Shown piece by piece: positions 39,344 through 49,105 of a DNA stretch of 64,000 nt. The DNA is taken from the NCBI GenBank assembly GCA_001464895.1, contig LNEE01000013.1, positions 1 through 64,000 of the forward strand. The letters are read 5' to 3'. How positions within the stretch are numbered: the stretch's first letter is position 1; each line of letters begins with the position of its first letter. Under the pieces are notes generated by a model. That model made no database searches. It had not been told where the DNA came from and saw nothing but the letters and a program-made list of their open reading frames with translations. This DNA is from Betaproteobacteria bacterium Ga0077532. Lineage in GTDB: Bacteria > Pseudomonadota > Gammaproteobacteria > Burkholderiales > Ga0077523. A program made the translations under genes and the position numbers.

Positions 39344-40311
39344 CGGACGGGCAGCCTGTCGAGGAGTGCGGCGAAGTCCGCGGGCAGCGTGGATTCCCAT
39401 CGCATCGGGGCTTCGGTTCGCGGATGGACGAGGGCCAGTGCCGTCGCGTGGAGCGCCTGGCGGTCGAAGCCCGACACCGCCAGGGCGAGGGTCCGCGGGG
39501 CGTGCTTCAAGCCGTAGACCGGATCGCCGATCAGCGGATGTCCGAGCGATTGCATGTGCACCCGGATCTGGTGCGTGCGGCCCGTCTCGAGGCGGCATTC
39601 GACGAGGGTCCATCCGTCGCCGGCGCGCAACGGTGTGTAGTGGGTTCGCGCGGGCTTGCCTTGGGTCGTCACGGCCATGCGGGTCCGGTGGACGGGATGC
39701 CGGCCCACGGGCGCGTCGACGGTGCCTGCCCCGCGTACCACGCCGTGGACCACGGCGTGGTAGGTCCGCGAGACGGTCCTTGCCTGGAGCTGGCGCACGA
39801 GGGAGGTCTGCGCCTCCAGCGTTTTCGCCACCACCATCAGTCCGCTGGTGTCCTTGTCGAGCCGGTGCACGATGCCTGCTCGGGGGAGGTCGGCACAGCC
39901 GGCGTGATGGGCGACCAGGCCGTTCAGCAGGGTGCCGCCGCGGTGGCCGGCACCCGGGTGAACCACGAGGCCGGCAGGCTTGTCGATCACGATGATGTCG
40001 AGATCCTCGTGCACGATGACCAGCGGCATGGGTTCTGGAAGAAACATCGACCCGTCGTGCGAGGGGCCGGGTTCCAGATGCAGCCGTTCTCCGCCGCGTG
40101 CCTTGCGTGTTGCCGCGGTGGCGCTGCCATCCACGAGCAGGCGACCATCCTCCAACCATTGCCGCAGCTGGCTGCGCGAGAAGTCGGTGAACACGCGCGC
40201 CAGCGCGAGGTCCATCCGCAGTCCTGCGCAAGCCTGCGGCATGACCGCTTCGCGCGGATCGACGCCAGTGTGCAGGCTATAATCGAGGTCTTCTTCGTCG
40301 GTGACTTCCAT
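39340..40311 (-). CDS. rluD: 23S rRNA pseudouridine synthase RluD
   Basis: RluD makes pseudouridines in helix 69 of 23S rRNA. The protein of about 323 residues has an N-terminal S4 RNA-binding domain (about 25-75, RMDLALARVFTDFSRSQLRQWL), and the catalytic Asp is in GIVHRLDKDTSGLMVVAK. RTHQIRVHMQSLGHPLIGDPVY is also typical. The ATG at 40311 overlaps head to head with the ATG of bamD at 40310 (shared CATG). A start at 40242 is an alternative with some residues fewer. The rluD-pgeF pair and the divergent bamD are a common layout. Confidence 0.93.
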   Translation of the reverse strand: MEVTDEEDLDYSLHTGVDPREAVMPQACAGLRMDLALARVFTDFSRSQLRQWLEDGRLLVDGSATAATRKARGGERLHLEPGPSHDGSMFLPEPMPLVIVHEDLDIIVIDKPAGLVVHPGAGHRGGTLLNGLVAHHAGCADLPRAGIVHRLDKDTSGLMVVAKTLEAQTSLVRQLQARTVSRTYHAVVHGVVRGAGTVDAPVGRHPVHRTRMAVTTQGKPARTHYTPLRAGDGWTLVECRLETGRTHQIRVHMQSLGHPLIGDPVYGLKHAPRTLALAVSGFDRQALHATALALVHPRTEAPMRWESTLPADFAALLDRLPVR

Positions 40312-41098
40312 GCTCCGAAGTTTAGCTTTGATCGCAGTGGTGCTCGTGCTCAGCGCATGTGGTGGTGGAGACAGCGCCCTCAAGAAAGACGAGACGCAGG
40401 GGTGGAGCGTCGAGAAGCTCTACGCCGAGGCGAGGGCTGAAGCGGCAGCGGGCAACTACCGGCGGGCCATCAGCTACTACGAACGTCTGTCGTCACGCTA
40501 TCCGTATGGCAGGTACGCCCAGCAGTCACAGCTCGATCTCGCGTACGCGTACTTCAAGGACCGTGAGCCGGCCTCGGCGATCGCTACGTGCGATCGGTTC
40601 CTGAAGCTCTATCCCAATCATCCCAACGCCGACTACGCGTACTTCCTGAAGGGCCTCATCTCCTTCAACGAGGACCTCGGCATTGCGGCGAAGGTCACCG
40701 ACCAGGACATGACCGATCGCGATCCGCAGGCGATGCGCGAGTCGTTCTACGCATTGCAGGAACTCGTGACGCGGTACCCCGAGAGCAGATACACGCCCGA
40801 TGCGCTGCGACGCATGCAGTATCTGGTCAACGCGCTCGCGTCGGCCGAGGTCAAGGTGGCTGACTACTACCTGCGCCGCAAGGCCTACGTCGCCGCCGTG
40901 AACCGGGCGCAGTTCGCGATCGACAACTATCCGCAGGCGCCGGCACTGGAACGTGCCCTGCAGATCCTGGCGGACGCCTACCGCGCGATGGGCCTGACCG
41001 ATCTTCAGAAAGACGCCGAACGGATGCTCGACATCAACTTCCCGAAGTCTCGCGAGCTTGCGGAGGCAAGGCAGAAACCCTGGTGGAATCCGTTCTGA
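40310..41098 (+). CDS. bamD: Outer membrane assembly lipoprotein BamD
   Basis: BamD is an essential lipoprotein of the BAM complex that inserts beta-barrel proteins into the outer membrane. The 262-residue protein starts MLRSLALIAVVLVLSAC, a signal with lipobox LSAC (Cys17). About five TPR-like repeats follow, such as NYRRAISYYERLSSRYPYGRY and DRFLKLYPNHPNADYAYFLK. Length and repeat pattern match BamD. An in-frame GTG lies nine bases earlier. There is no gap to divergent rluD, so its promoter must sit inside that gene. Confidence 0.96.
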   Translation: MLRSLALIAVVLVLSACGGGDSALKKDETQGWSVEKLYAEARAEAAAGNYRRAISYYERLSSRYPYGRYAQQSQLDLAYAYFKDREPASAIATCDRFLKLYPNHPNADYAYFLKGLISFNEDLGIAAKVTDQDMTDRDPQAMRESFYALQELVTRYPESRYTPDALRRMQYLVNALASAEVKVADYYLRRKAYVAAVNRAQFAIDNYPQAPALERALQILADAYRAMGLTDLQKDAERMLDINFPKSRELAEARQKPWWNPF

Positions 41099-41141
41099 CG
41101 CGCCGGGCCCGACCTTCTCCGCGCCGACGCTTTCGCGAAGT

Positions 41142-42911
41142 TCAGGTGCCGGACACCAGCGCCGGCAGGACCTTCGGTGGCTCCTGGTCACCCCATAGCA
41201 CCGCCTGATTGCGGCCCCGGCGCTTGGCTTCATAGAGCGCCCGATCGGCCGCCAGCACCAGTTCCCGGGCCGAAGGCACGGCGCTCATCGTTGCGACGCC
41301 GGCACTGAAGCTCACCGAGATGCGCGTGCCTTCGGCGTCGTGCTCCACCATCGCGAAATCGCTGCACAGCTTCTCGAGAACGGCCAGGGCATCCGGGCCA
41401 TCGGTGTCGGTAAGCACGACTGCGAACTCCTCCCCACCGTACCGTCCGACGATGTCGCTCTTCCGGAGGTTCTGGCGCAGGAATCGCGCGAGGTTCTTCA
41501 GTACGCGGTCCCCGACGGGATGCCCGAACTGGTCGTTCACCGACTTGAAGTGATCGATGTCGATCATCGCGAAGGAAAGCGGGTGGTTCTGCCGCAGCGC
41601 CCGCAGCGATTCGATCTCCACGTACTGGTGGAGACGGGAGTGGTTGAGGAGGCCCGTGAGGCTGTCGTGCTGCATGAGCGCCGAGAGCGTTCGATAGCGC
41701 TCCACCCTGGCGATGACCGTGGCGATCAGTTGCGACGCCTGCAGGGGCAGGGGAAGCAGCGCGTCGCCGCCCACGTTCATCAGCCCGATCTGGCGATCGA
41801 GGTTCCAGTGCTCCGACAGGAACACGACCGGCAGACTGACGTACGAAGGAATCTGGTGCACGACCTGGGCGATCTCGTCGCCGCCGCACTCCGGAAGCTT
41901 CAGCGCGATCAGCAGAAGCTCCGGATTGAAGTCGCCCAGCATCGTGACGAGCTGCATAGGGTCCAGGACGAGCGAGACTTCCATCCCCACCTCGTGCAGC
42001 ACGGCGCGACACAGATCGGCCCGCGCGGCCTCGCCGTCGACGATCATCACCCGGTAGGGCTCGGGAAACTCCCGCTGCGACAGGGCGTCGAGCTTGTCCA
42101 CCAGGTCGGTGACCCGCAGCGGTTTCGGGAAGTAGGCGACAGCGCCGGCGCGCACGCTTTCCAGCCGTGCGTCGATGTCGCTGCGGTCCGAGACGAAGAT
42201 CACGGGTGCCCGGCTGCTGATCGAACCGCGCGGCGACGCGATGGCACGGGCCGTCGCGAGTCCGACCCCCGGAGTATCCGGATCCAGAATGACGGCGTAT
42301 GGCGCGGCGCCGACGAGCGCCTCGACCAGGGCCTCCGAGGTGTCGCGCGTCTCGATGGAATAGCCGAAGGGCGCGAGCTGCGTCGCGAGCATCTTCGCCA
42401 CGTGCGGGTCCTTCTCGAGGACGTACAGCATCCGTGGCGGCGTGGTGTCGGTCGGTGCCGGAGGGGCGACGGGCGGCGGCGTCGCTTCCCGGACCTCGCG
42501 GGGCAGATCGGGTGTCCCGGTCGGTTCGGTCGGCGATTGCTCCACGGGAGGATCGCCCTGCCATCCGGCGGTGGTCCGTGCGGCGACCCGGAGTTCGGCG
42601 ATCAGCGCTTCGATGCGCTGGATATTCGTGGGGATCAGCGGCTCGTTGCAGGCCAGAAGCGAAGCCAGGGAGGCCGCGAGCCTGCGGGCAGGTGCCGCCA
42701 GTTGGGGAAGGCCCAGCACACTGGATGCCGCGTCGAACCCGTGCGCCATGCGCTGCAAGCCCGAAACGATGTTTCGTTCGCCGCCGGCAGCGAGGGCGCG
42801 ATCCCATTCCTGCTCGATCTCCGAGAGCTTGCGAGGCAGCTCGTGCGTGTGCCGGTCCGACAGCTCTCTCAGGGCTTTTCGGTAGACATCCAGCGCGTTC
42901 ATCGACGACAT
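41142..42911 (-). CDS. Diguanylate cyclase with HPt-like and two receiver domains
   Basis: A 589-residue signalling protein predicted to make c-di-GMP. An N-terminal helical region (about 1-125) resembles an HPt domain, with His in QRMAHGFDAASSVLG but without the usual lysine-glycine after it. Receiver 1 (about 155-270) retains an Asp in VILDPDTPG. Receiver 2 (about 290-400) has ALKLPE where LD..MP is expected, so it lacks the phospho-acceptor. The GGDEF domain carries the catalytic GGEEF, with an RKSD inhibitory site five residues before. It is convergent with bamD. Regulators of this design often act as phosphorylation-gated cyclases; whether it is active is untested. Confidence 0.93.
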   Translation of the reverse strand: MSSMNALDVYRKALRELSDRHTHELPRKLSEIEQEWDRALAAGGERNIVSGLQRMAHGFDAASSVLGLPQLAAPARRLAASLASLLACNEPLIPTNIQRIEALIAELRVAARTTAGWQGDPPVEQSPTEPTGTPDLPREVREATPPPVAPPAPTDTTPPRMLYVLEKDPHVAKMLATQLAPFGYSIETRDTSEALVEALVGAAPYAVILDPDTPGVGLATARAIASPRGSISSRAPVIFVSDRSDIDARLESVRAGAVAYFPKPLRVTDLVDKLDALSQREFPEPYRVMIVDGEAARADLCRAVLHEVGMEVSLVLDPMQLVTMLGDFNPELLLIALKLPECGGDEIAQVVHQIPSYVSLPVVFLSEHWNLDRQIGLMNVGGDALLPLPLQASQLIATVIARVERYRTLSALMQHDSLTGLLNHSRLHQYVEIESLRALRQNHPLSFAMIDIDHFKSVNDQFGHPVGDRVLKNLARFLRQNLRKSDIVGRYGGEEFAVVLTDTDGPDALAVLEKLCSDFAMVEHDAEGTRISVSFSAGVATMSAVPSARELVLAADRALYEAKRRGRNQAVLWGDQEPPKVLPALVSGT

Positions 42912-42982
42912 GGCCGGTCCCTGATCTCCCTCGACGGCCGGACATTCTATCGGCCGTCGCAGGCGGCCCCACCGGGGCGACG

Positions 42983-43025
42983 CAAAAAAAATGGCTGGCC
43001 GGGCGGATCCGGCTGCCCGGTCAGC
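42983..43025 (-). terminator. Intrinsic terminator overlapping the stop of the metal chaperone gene
   Basis: On the minus strand GCTGACCGGGC (43025-43015) pairs with GCCCGGCCAGC (43004-42994) with one G-T, followed by CATTTTTTTT. The gene's TGA stop is inside the 5' arm of the stem. The T tract (42984-42991) is on the minus strand, matching the direction of the gene. Confidence 0.8.
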
Positions 43026-43227
43026 GCACGGTGAATCCGGCGTCCTCGATAGCCGAGCGCAGCGCCGGTACCGGAGCAGTGGTCGGATCGTGCTCGACCA
43101 CGGCCTGCGACTTCTCGAGGGACACCTGGGCGCTGGTGACGCCGGGCAACCCCGTGAGGACGCGGGTCACGCTCGCGACACAGCCGCCGCAGGTCATGCC
43201 CGCGATTTCCAGGGTGGTATGGGTCAT
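43021..43227 (-). CDS. Heavy-metal-associated domain protein (CopZ-like chaperone)
   Basis: A 68-residue single HMA domain. The metal-binding CxxC is in EIAGMTCGGCVASV near the N-terminus, and the rest (VTRVLTGLPGVTSAQVSLEK, AIEDAGFTV) follows the ferredoxin-like HMA fold. Such proteins carry Cu(I) or another soft metal to a P-type ATPase. No ATPase or CueR-type regulator is adjacent, so the partner is unknown. AGGAGGAAC precedes the ATG. Its terminator begins within the stop codon. Confidence 0.92.
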   Translation of the reverse strand: MTHTTLEIAGMTCGGCVASVTRVLTGLPGVTSAQVSLEKSQAVVEHDPTTAPVPALRSAIEDAGFTVR

Positions 43228-43409
43228 GGGAGTTCCTCCTCAAGGATGTCGAAAAAATCGGGAAGCCATCCGGATCGGTCGAACCTTCACGGATTGGTCA
43301 CGCGACGGGCCTAGGCTCAATGCTTCACCGTTGTACACGATCACGCCCCCCGGATCGTCGGGCGTGGGCAGGCTCTCAATCCACACCATGGACCGCCGAT
43401 AAGCCCGTG

Positions 43410-44099
43410 ATGATCACCTCGACAGCCGCCCCCACCCGGGAACACCCTCCCGGGACGCGCCCTGACCGCCAACGCCGTCGCAGGAGTGTGCTCCTGGCGC
43501 TGCTCGGTGTGGTCATTGCGGCATTCGTCGGCCACGTGCTCCTCGATCGGATCGTCCACTCCCGTGGCACCGTCGCGTCCCGGCCGGTCCACTTCGAAGT
43601 GGGGGCCCTCGACCCCTCCGTGATCCGCGGCTACCTCCTTGAAAATGGCATGGCAGGCCGCGTCCGGGCAGTCGTCGTGCATTTCCGCGACGGCAGCTGT
43701 CCGTGCTCCACCCTGGGCGATGCGCGATTCCTCGCATTGCGCACCCGCCATATCGGCGAGGACGTCATCTTCGCCACCGCGGAATCTCCGGGCGGAAGCA
43801 GCGATCCGGTGCGAGGGCTGGAGCGCCTCCCGAGGTTGCCGCCGGAGGCATCCGCCCGGCTCTGGTCGACGCTGCCCGCAGCCCCGGCCGTGGCCGTCTT
43901 CGATGGTCAGGGCACCCCGCTCTTCGTGGGTCCGTATGCGGAGGGCGAGCATTGCAGTGCCGCCCATGGCGGTCGTGCGGAAGCTGCGCTGGCGAGCATC
44001 GGCAGCGATCCCCAAGCGCCGATGCCATCGGAGGAGGCGGCGGGATGCGTCTGCGATACCCCCGCCGACCGAGCGAGTCACAGTCTCCCCAGACCCTAG
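43410..44099 (+). CDS. DUF6436-like thioredoxin-fold membrane-anchored protein
   Basis: A 229-residue protein. After a charged N-terminus (RPDRQRRRRS) one hydrophobic helix follows (VLLALLGVVIAAFVGHVLL), and the remainder appears to be outside the cytoplasm. RVRAVVVHFRDGSCPCSTLG has the Cys-Pro-Cys arrangement that I associate with the DUF6436 family of thioredoxin-like proteins. Cysteines recur near the C-terminus (AEGEHCSAAHGG, AAGCVCDTP). GTG 43407 and the frame from 43320 are alternative starts. It faces the CopZ-like gene and converges with the acetoacetyl-CoA synthetase. The substrate is unknown; the Cys pairs could bind metal. Confidence 0.72.
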   Translation: MITSTAAPTREHPPGTRPDRQRRRRSVLLALLGVVIAAFVGHVLLDRIVHSRGTVASRPVHFEVGALDPSVIRGYLLENGMAGRVRAVVVHFRDGSCPCSTLGDARFLALRTRHIGEDVIFATAESPGGSSDPVRGLERLPRLPPEASARLWSTLPAAPAVAVFDGQGTPLFVGPYAEGEHCSAAHGGRAEAALASIGSDPQAPMPSEEAAGCVCDTPADRASHSLPRP

Positions 44100-44102
44100 A
44101 CC

Positions 44103-46055
<1,953 letters not shown>

Positions 46056-46234
46056 GGCGGGACTCCGGAATCGGTGCGGTGCTGGAGGGGCGGCATGTTA
46101 GCGCAGGGGCCTCTCCCGTGGTGCGTTGCAGCGTGATCCCCTTTGCGGATCCCTCGCCGGAAACGGCCATCCGTGCACTACCATCTGCCCCGGGGATGCG
46201 CTTCATCGGAAGGGCACGCATTGGGAGAGAGGGG

Positions 46235-47938
46235 ATGCACGATCTGGTGATTCGCGGCGCGACGCTCGTGGACGGGACCGGTGCCGCGGCCCGGACCGCT
46301 GACCTCGCCGTGGACGGCGCGACGGTGACAGCGGTGGGCGAGCGCCTTGGCGCGGGTCGCCGGGAGATCGCGGCGGACGGCCTTCTGCTCGCGCCGGGAT
46401 GGGTCGACATCCACACGCACTACGACGGGCAGGCCACGTGGGACCCGTACATCACGCCGTCGTCGTGGCACGGCGTCACCACCACCGTGTTCGGCAACTG
46501 CGGCGTCGGTTTCGCGCCGGTTCGGCCCGGGTCGGAGCGCTATCTCATCAACCTGATGGAGGGCGTCGAGGACATCCCGGAGACCGTCCTCGCCGAGGGC
46601 ATCGATTTTCGCTGGGAGACCTTCGAGCAGTACCTCGACACGCTCGACGCCGGCCGGCGCGTCATCGACATCGGGGCCCAGGTGCCGCACGCGGCGTTGC
46701 GCTTCTACGCGATGGGCGATCGCGGCGCCGATCACGCCGCGCGCCCCGAAGCCCAGGAGATCGAAGCCATGGGCGCGATGCTCGAATCCGCCCTCCGCGC
46801 CGGGGCCCTCGGCCTCACCACATCCCGCACGATCAAGCATCGCGCCAAGGACGGCCGCTACACACCGGGCCTCACCGCCGCCGACCCGGAACTGACCGGT
46901 CTCGCGCAGGCCATGCGCCGCGCCGGCGCTGGCGTGATCGAGGTGAACTCCGACTTCGGCGAGGGTGACTTCGAGCACCTCCGGGCGGCGGCGCAGATCG
47001 CCGGCCGGCCGCTCTCGGTGCTGCTCCTGCAGGTGCACAACGCCCCCGACCTCTGGCGCGACACCCGGGCACGCATCCACGCCGCGCGGGCGCAGGGCAT
47101 GGACGTGACCGGGCAGGTCGGCTCGCGACCCATCGGCGTGATGATGGCGCTGGAGGGCAGCATCCATCCCTTCACCACGCATCCGCTGTGGCAGTCGATG
47201 GAGCACCTCGCGCCGGCCGAGCGCTACGCGCGCCTCGTGGCCGATGCCGATCTCCGTAGGCGCCTCGTCACGGAACGTCCGGACGACACGCACGTGCGCT
47301 GGATCTCCGGCCTGCTCGCGAAGACGTTCCGGCTGGGGCACCCGATCGATTTCGAACCCGAGGTCTCCCGCGGCATCGCGGCAGTGGCCGCCGCCGAGGG
47401 GCGCGATCCCTTCGCAGTGGCCCTCGACTGGTTGATGGAGGAGGGCGGCAAGGCTGTGCTCTTCCACACGTTCGAGAACTATTTCGACGGTAATCTCGAC
47501 GTGGTTCGCGAACTCCTGACGGACCCCGCCACCGTGGCAGGCATCGCGGATGGCGGTGCCCACGTGGGCTTCATTTGCGACGCGAGTTCGCCTAGCAGCG
47601 CGCTCGCGTTCTGGGCGCGCGATCGCACGCGCGGCGAGAAGATCCCCATCGAGTACCTCGTGAAGAAGCAGACGTCCGACACTGCTAGGGTGTACGGCCT
47701 CCGCGATCGCGGCGTGCTGGCCCCCGGGTACAAGGCCGACTTCAACCTCATCGACATGCAGCGGCTTCGCGTGCTGCCTCCCGAGATCGTGTACGACCTC
47801 CCGGCCGGCGGGCGCCGGATGATCCAGAAGGCCGAGGGCTACCGGCACACGTTCGTGTCCGGCATCGAGACCATGCGGGACGGCGAGTTCACCGGTGCGC
47901 TACCGGGCCGGCTCGTGCGCGGCGCGCGGAGCCTCTGA
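46235..47938 (+). CDS. D-aminoacylase / N-acyl-D-amino-acid deacylase family amidohydrolase
   Basis: A 567-residue metal-dependent amidohydrolase. DIHTHYDGQATWDPYITPSS contains the His-x-His pair, followed by TVFGNCGVGFAPVRPG and, towards the end, DGGAHVGFICDASSP and a C-terminal GYKADFNLIDMQRLRV. These match the N-acyl-D-amino-acid deacylase (D-aminoacylase) family. The exact substrate is unknown. ATG 46235 is well placed after a purine-rich GAGAGAGGGG. The following Bug protein gene begins directly at the stop codon, so the pair may serve uptake and hydrolysis of an unknown acylated compound. Confidence 0.9.
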   Translation: MHDLVIRGATLVDGTGAAARTADLAVDGATVTAVGERLGAGRREIAADGLLLAPGWVDIHTHYDGQATWDPYITPSSWHGVTTTVFGNCGVGFAPVRPGSERYLINLMEGVEDIPETVLAEGIDFRWETFEQYLDTLDAGRRVIDIGAQVPHAALRFYAMGDRGADHAARPEAQEIEAMGAMLESALRAGALGLTTSRTIKHRAKDGRYTPGLTAADPELTGLAQAMRRAGAGVIEVNSDFGEGDFEHLRAAAQIAGRPLSVLLLQVHNAPDLWRDTRARIHAARAQGMDVTGQVGSRPIGVMMALEGSIHPFTTHPLWQSMEHLAPAERYARLVADADLRRRLVTERPDDTHVRWISGLLAKTFRLGHPIDFEPEVSRGIAAVAAAEGRDPFAVALDWLMEEGGKAVLFHTFENYFDGNLDVVRELLTDPATVAGIADGGAHVGFICDASSPSSALAFWARDRTRGEKIPIEYLVKKQTSDTARVYGLRDRGVLAPGYKADFNLIDMQRLRVLPPEIVYDLPAGGRRMIQKAEGYRHTFVSGIETMRDGEFTGALPGRLVRGARSL

Positions 47939-48913
47939 ATGGCGGTCGAGCGTCGGCGGCTCCATCTGGCCGGCGCGCTGGCGGCCAGCGCGTGCATTCC
48001 GTCGCTCGCGCGCGCGGCTGACTATCCGTCGAAGGAGGTCCGCATCGTCGTGCCGTATCCGCCGGGTGGCGCCACCGATTTCATCGGTCGCACCCTCGCG
48101 GCCGAGCTGACTTCCCGCCTCGGGAAAAGCGTCATCGTCGAGAATCGGCCCGGGGCCGGAACGAACATCGCGGCCGAGTTCGTCGTGCGCGCGCCGGCCG
48201 ACGGCCACGTGATCCTGCTCGCTGACAGCGCCACGCTCGCCACCAACAAGACGCTCTACCGAAAGCTCCCCTACGATCCGCAGCGGGACCTCGTGCCGGT
48301 GGCGCGTGTCGCCCGGATTCCTCTCCTCCTGGTGGCACCCGCAGGCGGCGATACGCGAACGCTGTCGATGCTGCTCGCGAAGGCGCGGTCCGACGAGATC
48401 TCGTACGGCAGTCCCGGGCTCGGCTCACCGCATCATCTGGCGATGGCGCTCTATGCGCGGCGCGCCGGCCTGAACATCAACCACGTCCCCTACAAGGGGG
48501 CTGCGCCCGTGCTGCAGGACCTCCTGGGTGGTCGTCTCGACGCCGCTTTCCTGGACCTCCCGACGGTGCGCGGCGCGATGGGCGGTGGGCGCATCAAGGT
48601 GCTCGCCGTGGGCACGAAGGATCGGCTCGACGCGATGCCGGGCGTCTCCACGTTGGACGAGTCGGGCGCCGGAGGGTTCGATGCGTTCGCCTGGCAGGGC
48701 ATCGTGGTACCCGCAGGCACGCCGGCGAACGTGGTGGCTAGGCTGGGGGCCGCTCTGGACGACATCCTCAGGACCCCGGCCGTCGTGAAGAAACTCGACG
48801 AGGCCGGCGTGCTCGCCGCCCCGGCGCCGCAGGCGGAGTTCGCGCGGTTCATCGCCGAGGAGTCCGCCCGCTGGGGCGCCGTGATCCGCGAGACGGGGCT
48901 CAGCCTCGAGTGA
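47939..48913 (+). CDS. Bug/TctC-type periplasmic substrate-binding protein
   Basis: A 324-residue protein of the Bug family (tripartite tricarboxylate transporter receptor). It begins with a basic, Tat-like signal (VERRRLHLAGALAASAC) and a mature part starting near ADYPSKEVRIVVPYPPGGATD. VENRPGAGTNIAAEFV and VPYKGAAPVLQDLLGG are further family marks. Bug proteins usually bind carboxylated solutes. No TctA/TctB membrane partners are nearby, as is common in these bacteria. The start ATG directly follows the stop of the amidohydrolase, which suggests one transcript. Confidence 0.92.
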   Translation: MAVERRRLHLAGALAASACIPSLARAADYPSKEVRIVVPYPPGGATDFIGRTLAAELTSRLGKSVIVENRPGAGTNIAAEFVVRAPADGHVILLADSATLATNKTLYRKLPYDPQRDLVPVARVARIPLLLVAPAGGDTRTLSMLLAKARSDEISYGSPGLGSPHHLAMALYARRAGLNINHVPYKGAAPVLQDLLGGRLDAAFLDLPTVRGAMGGGRIKVLAVGTKDRLDAMPGVSTLDESGAGGFDAFAWQGIVVPAGTPANVVARLGAALDDILRTPAVVKKLDEAGVLAAPAPQAEFARFIAEESARWGAVIRETGLSLE

Positions 48914-49103
48914 GCGGTTTCGTGGCTGTCCTGGGTGCCGTGCCGCCCGCGCCGCAGCCCTTGCACGTGCCGCAACCGGTGTCGCAACCGGCCTTCGTCG
49001 CGGGCACGCCGCGCATCCCGAACCAGCGACGCGGCAGGAATCGGCGTGCCACGTGCAGCGCTGCGAACGCGACGATGAGTCCCACCAGGATGCCTTCGAG
49101 CAT
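48900..49103 (-). CDS. Small Cys-rich membrane protein downstream of feoB
   Basis: A 67-residue protein. One hydrophobic helix (GILVGLIVAFAALHVA) is followed by a basic linker and a cysteine cluster GCDTGCGTCKGCGAGG. Small proteins of this type (FeoB-associated Cys-rich) often end feo operons and may bind iron. GGGAGG lies ahead of ATG 49103. The stop of feoB (49106) lies three bases before the start, so the genes are coupled. Confidence 0.85.
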   Translation of the reverse strand: MLEGILVGLIVAFAALHVARRFLPRRWFGMRGVPATKAGCDTGCGTCKGCGAGGTAPRTATKPLTRG

Positions 49104-49105
49104 CG

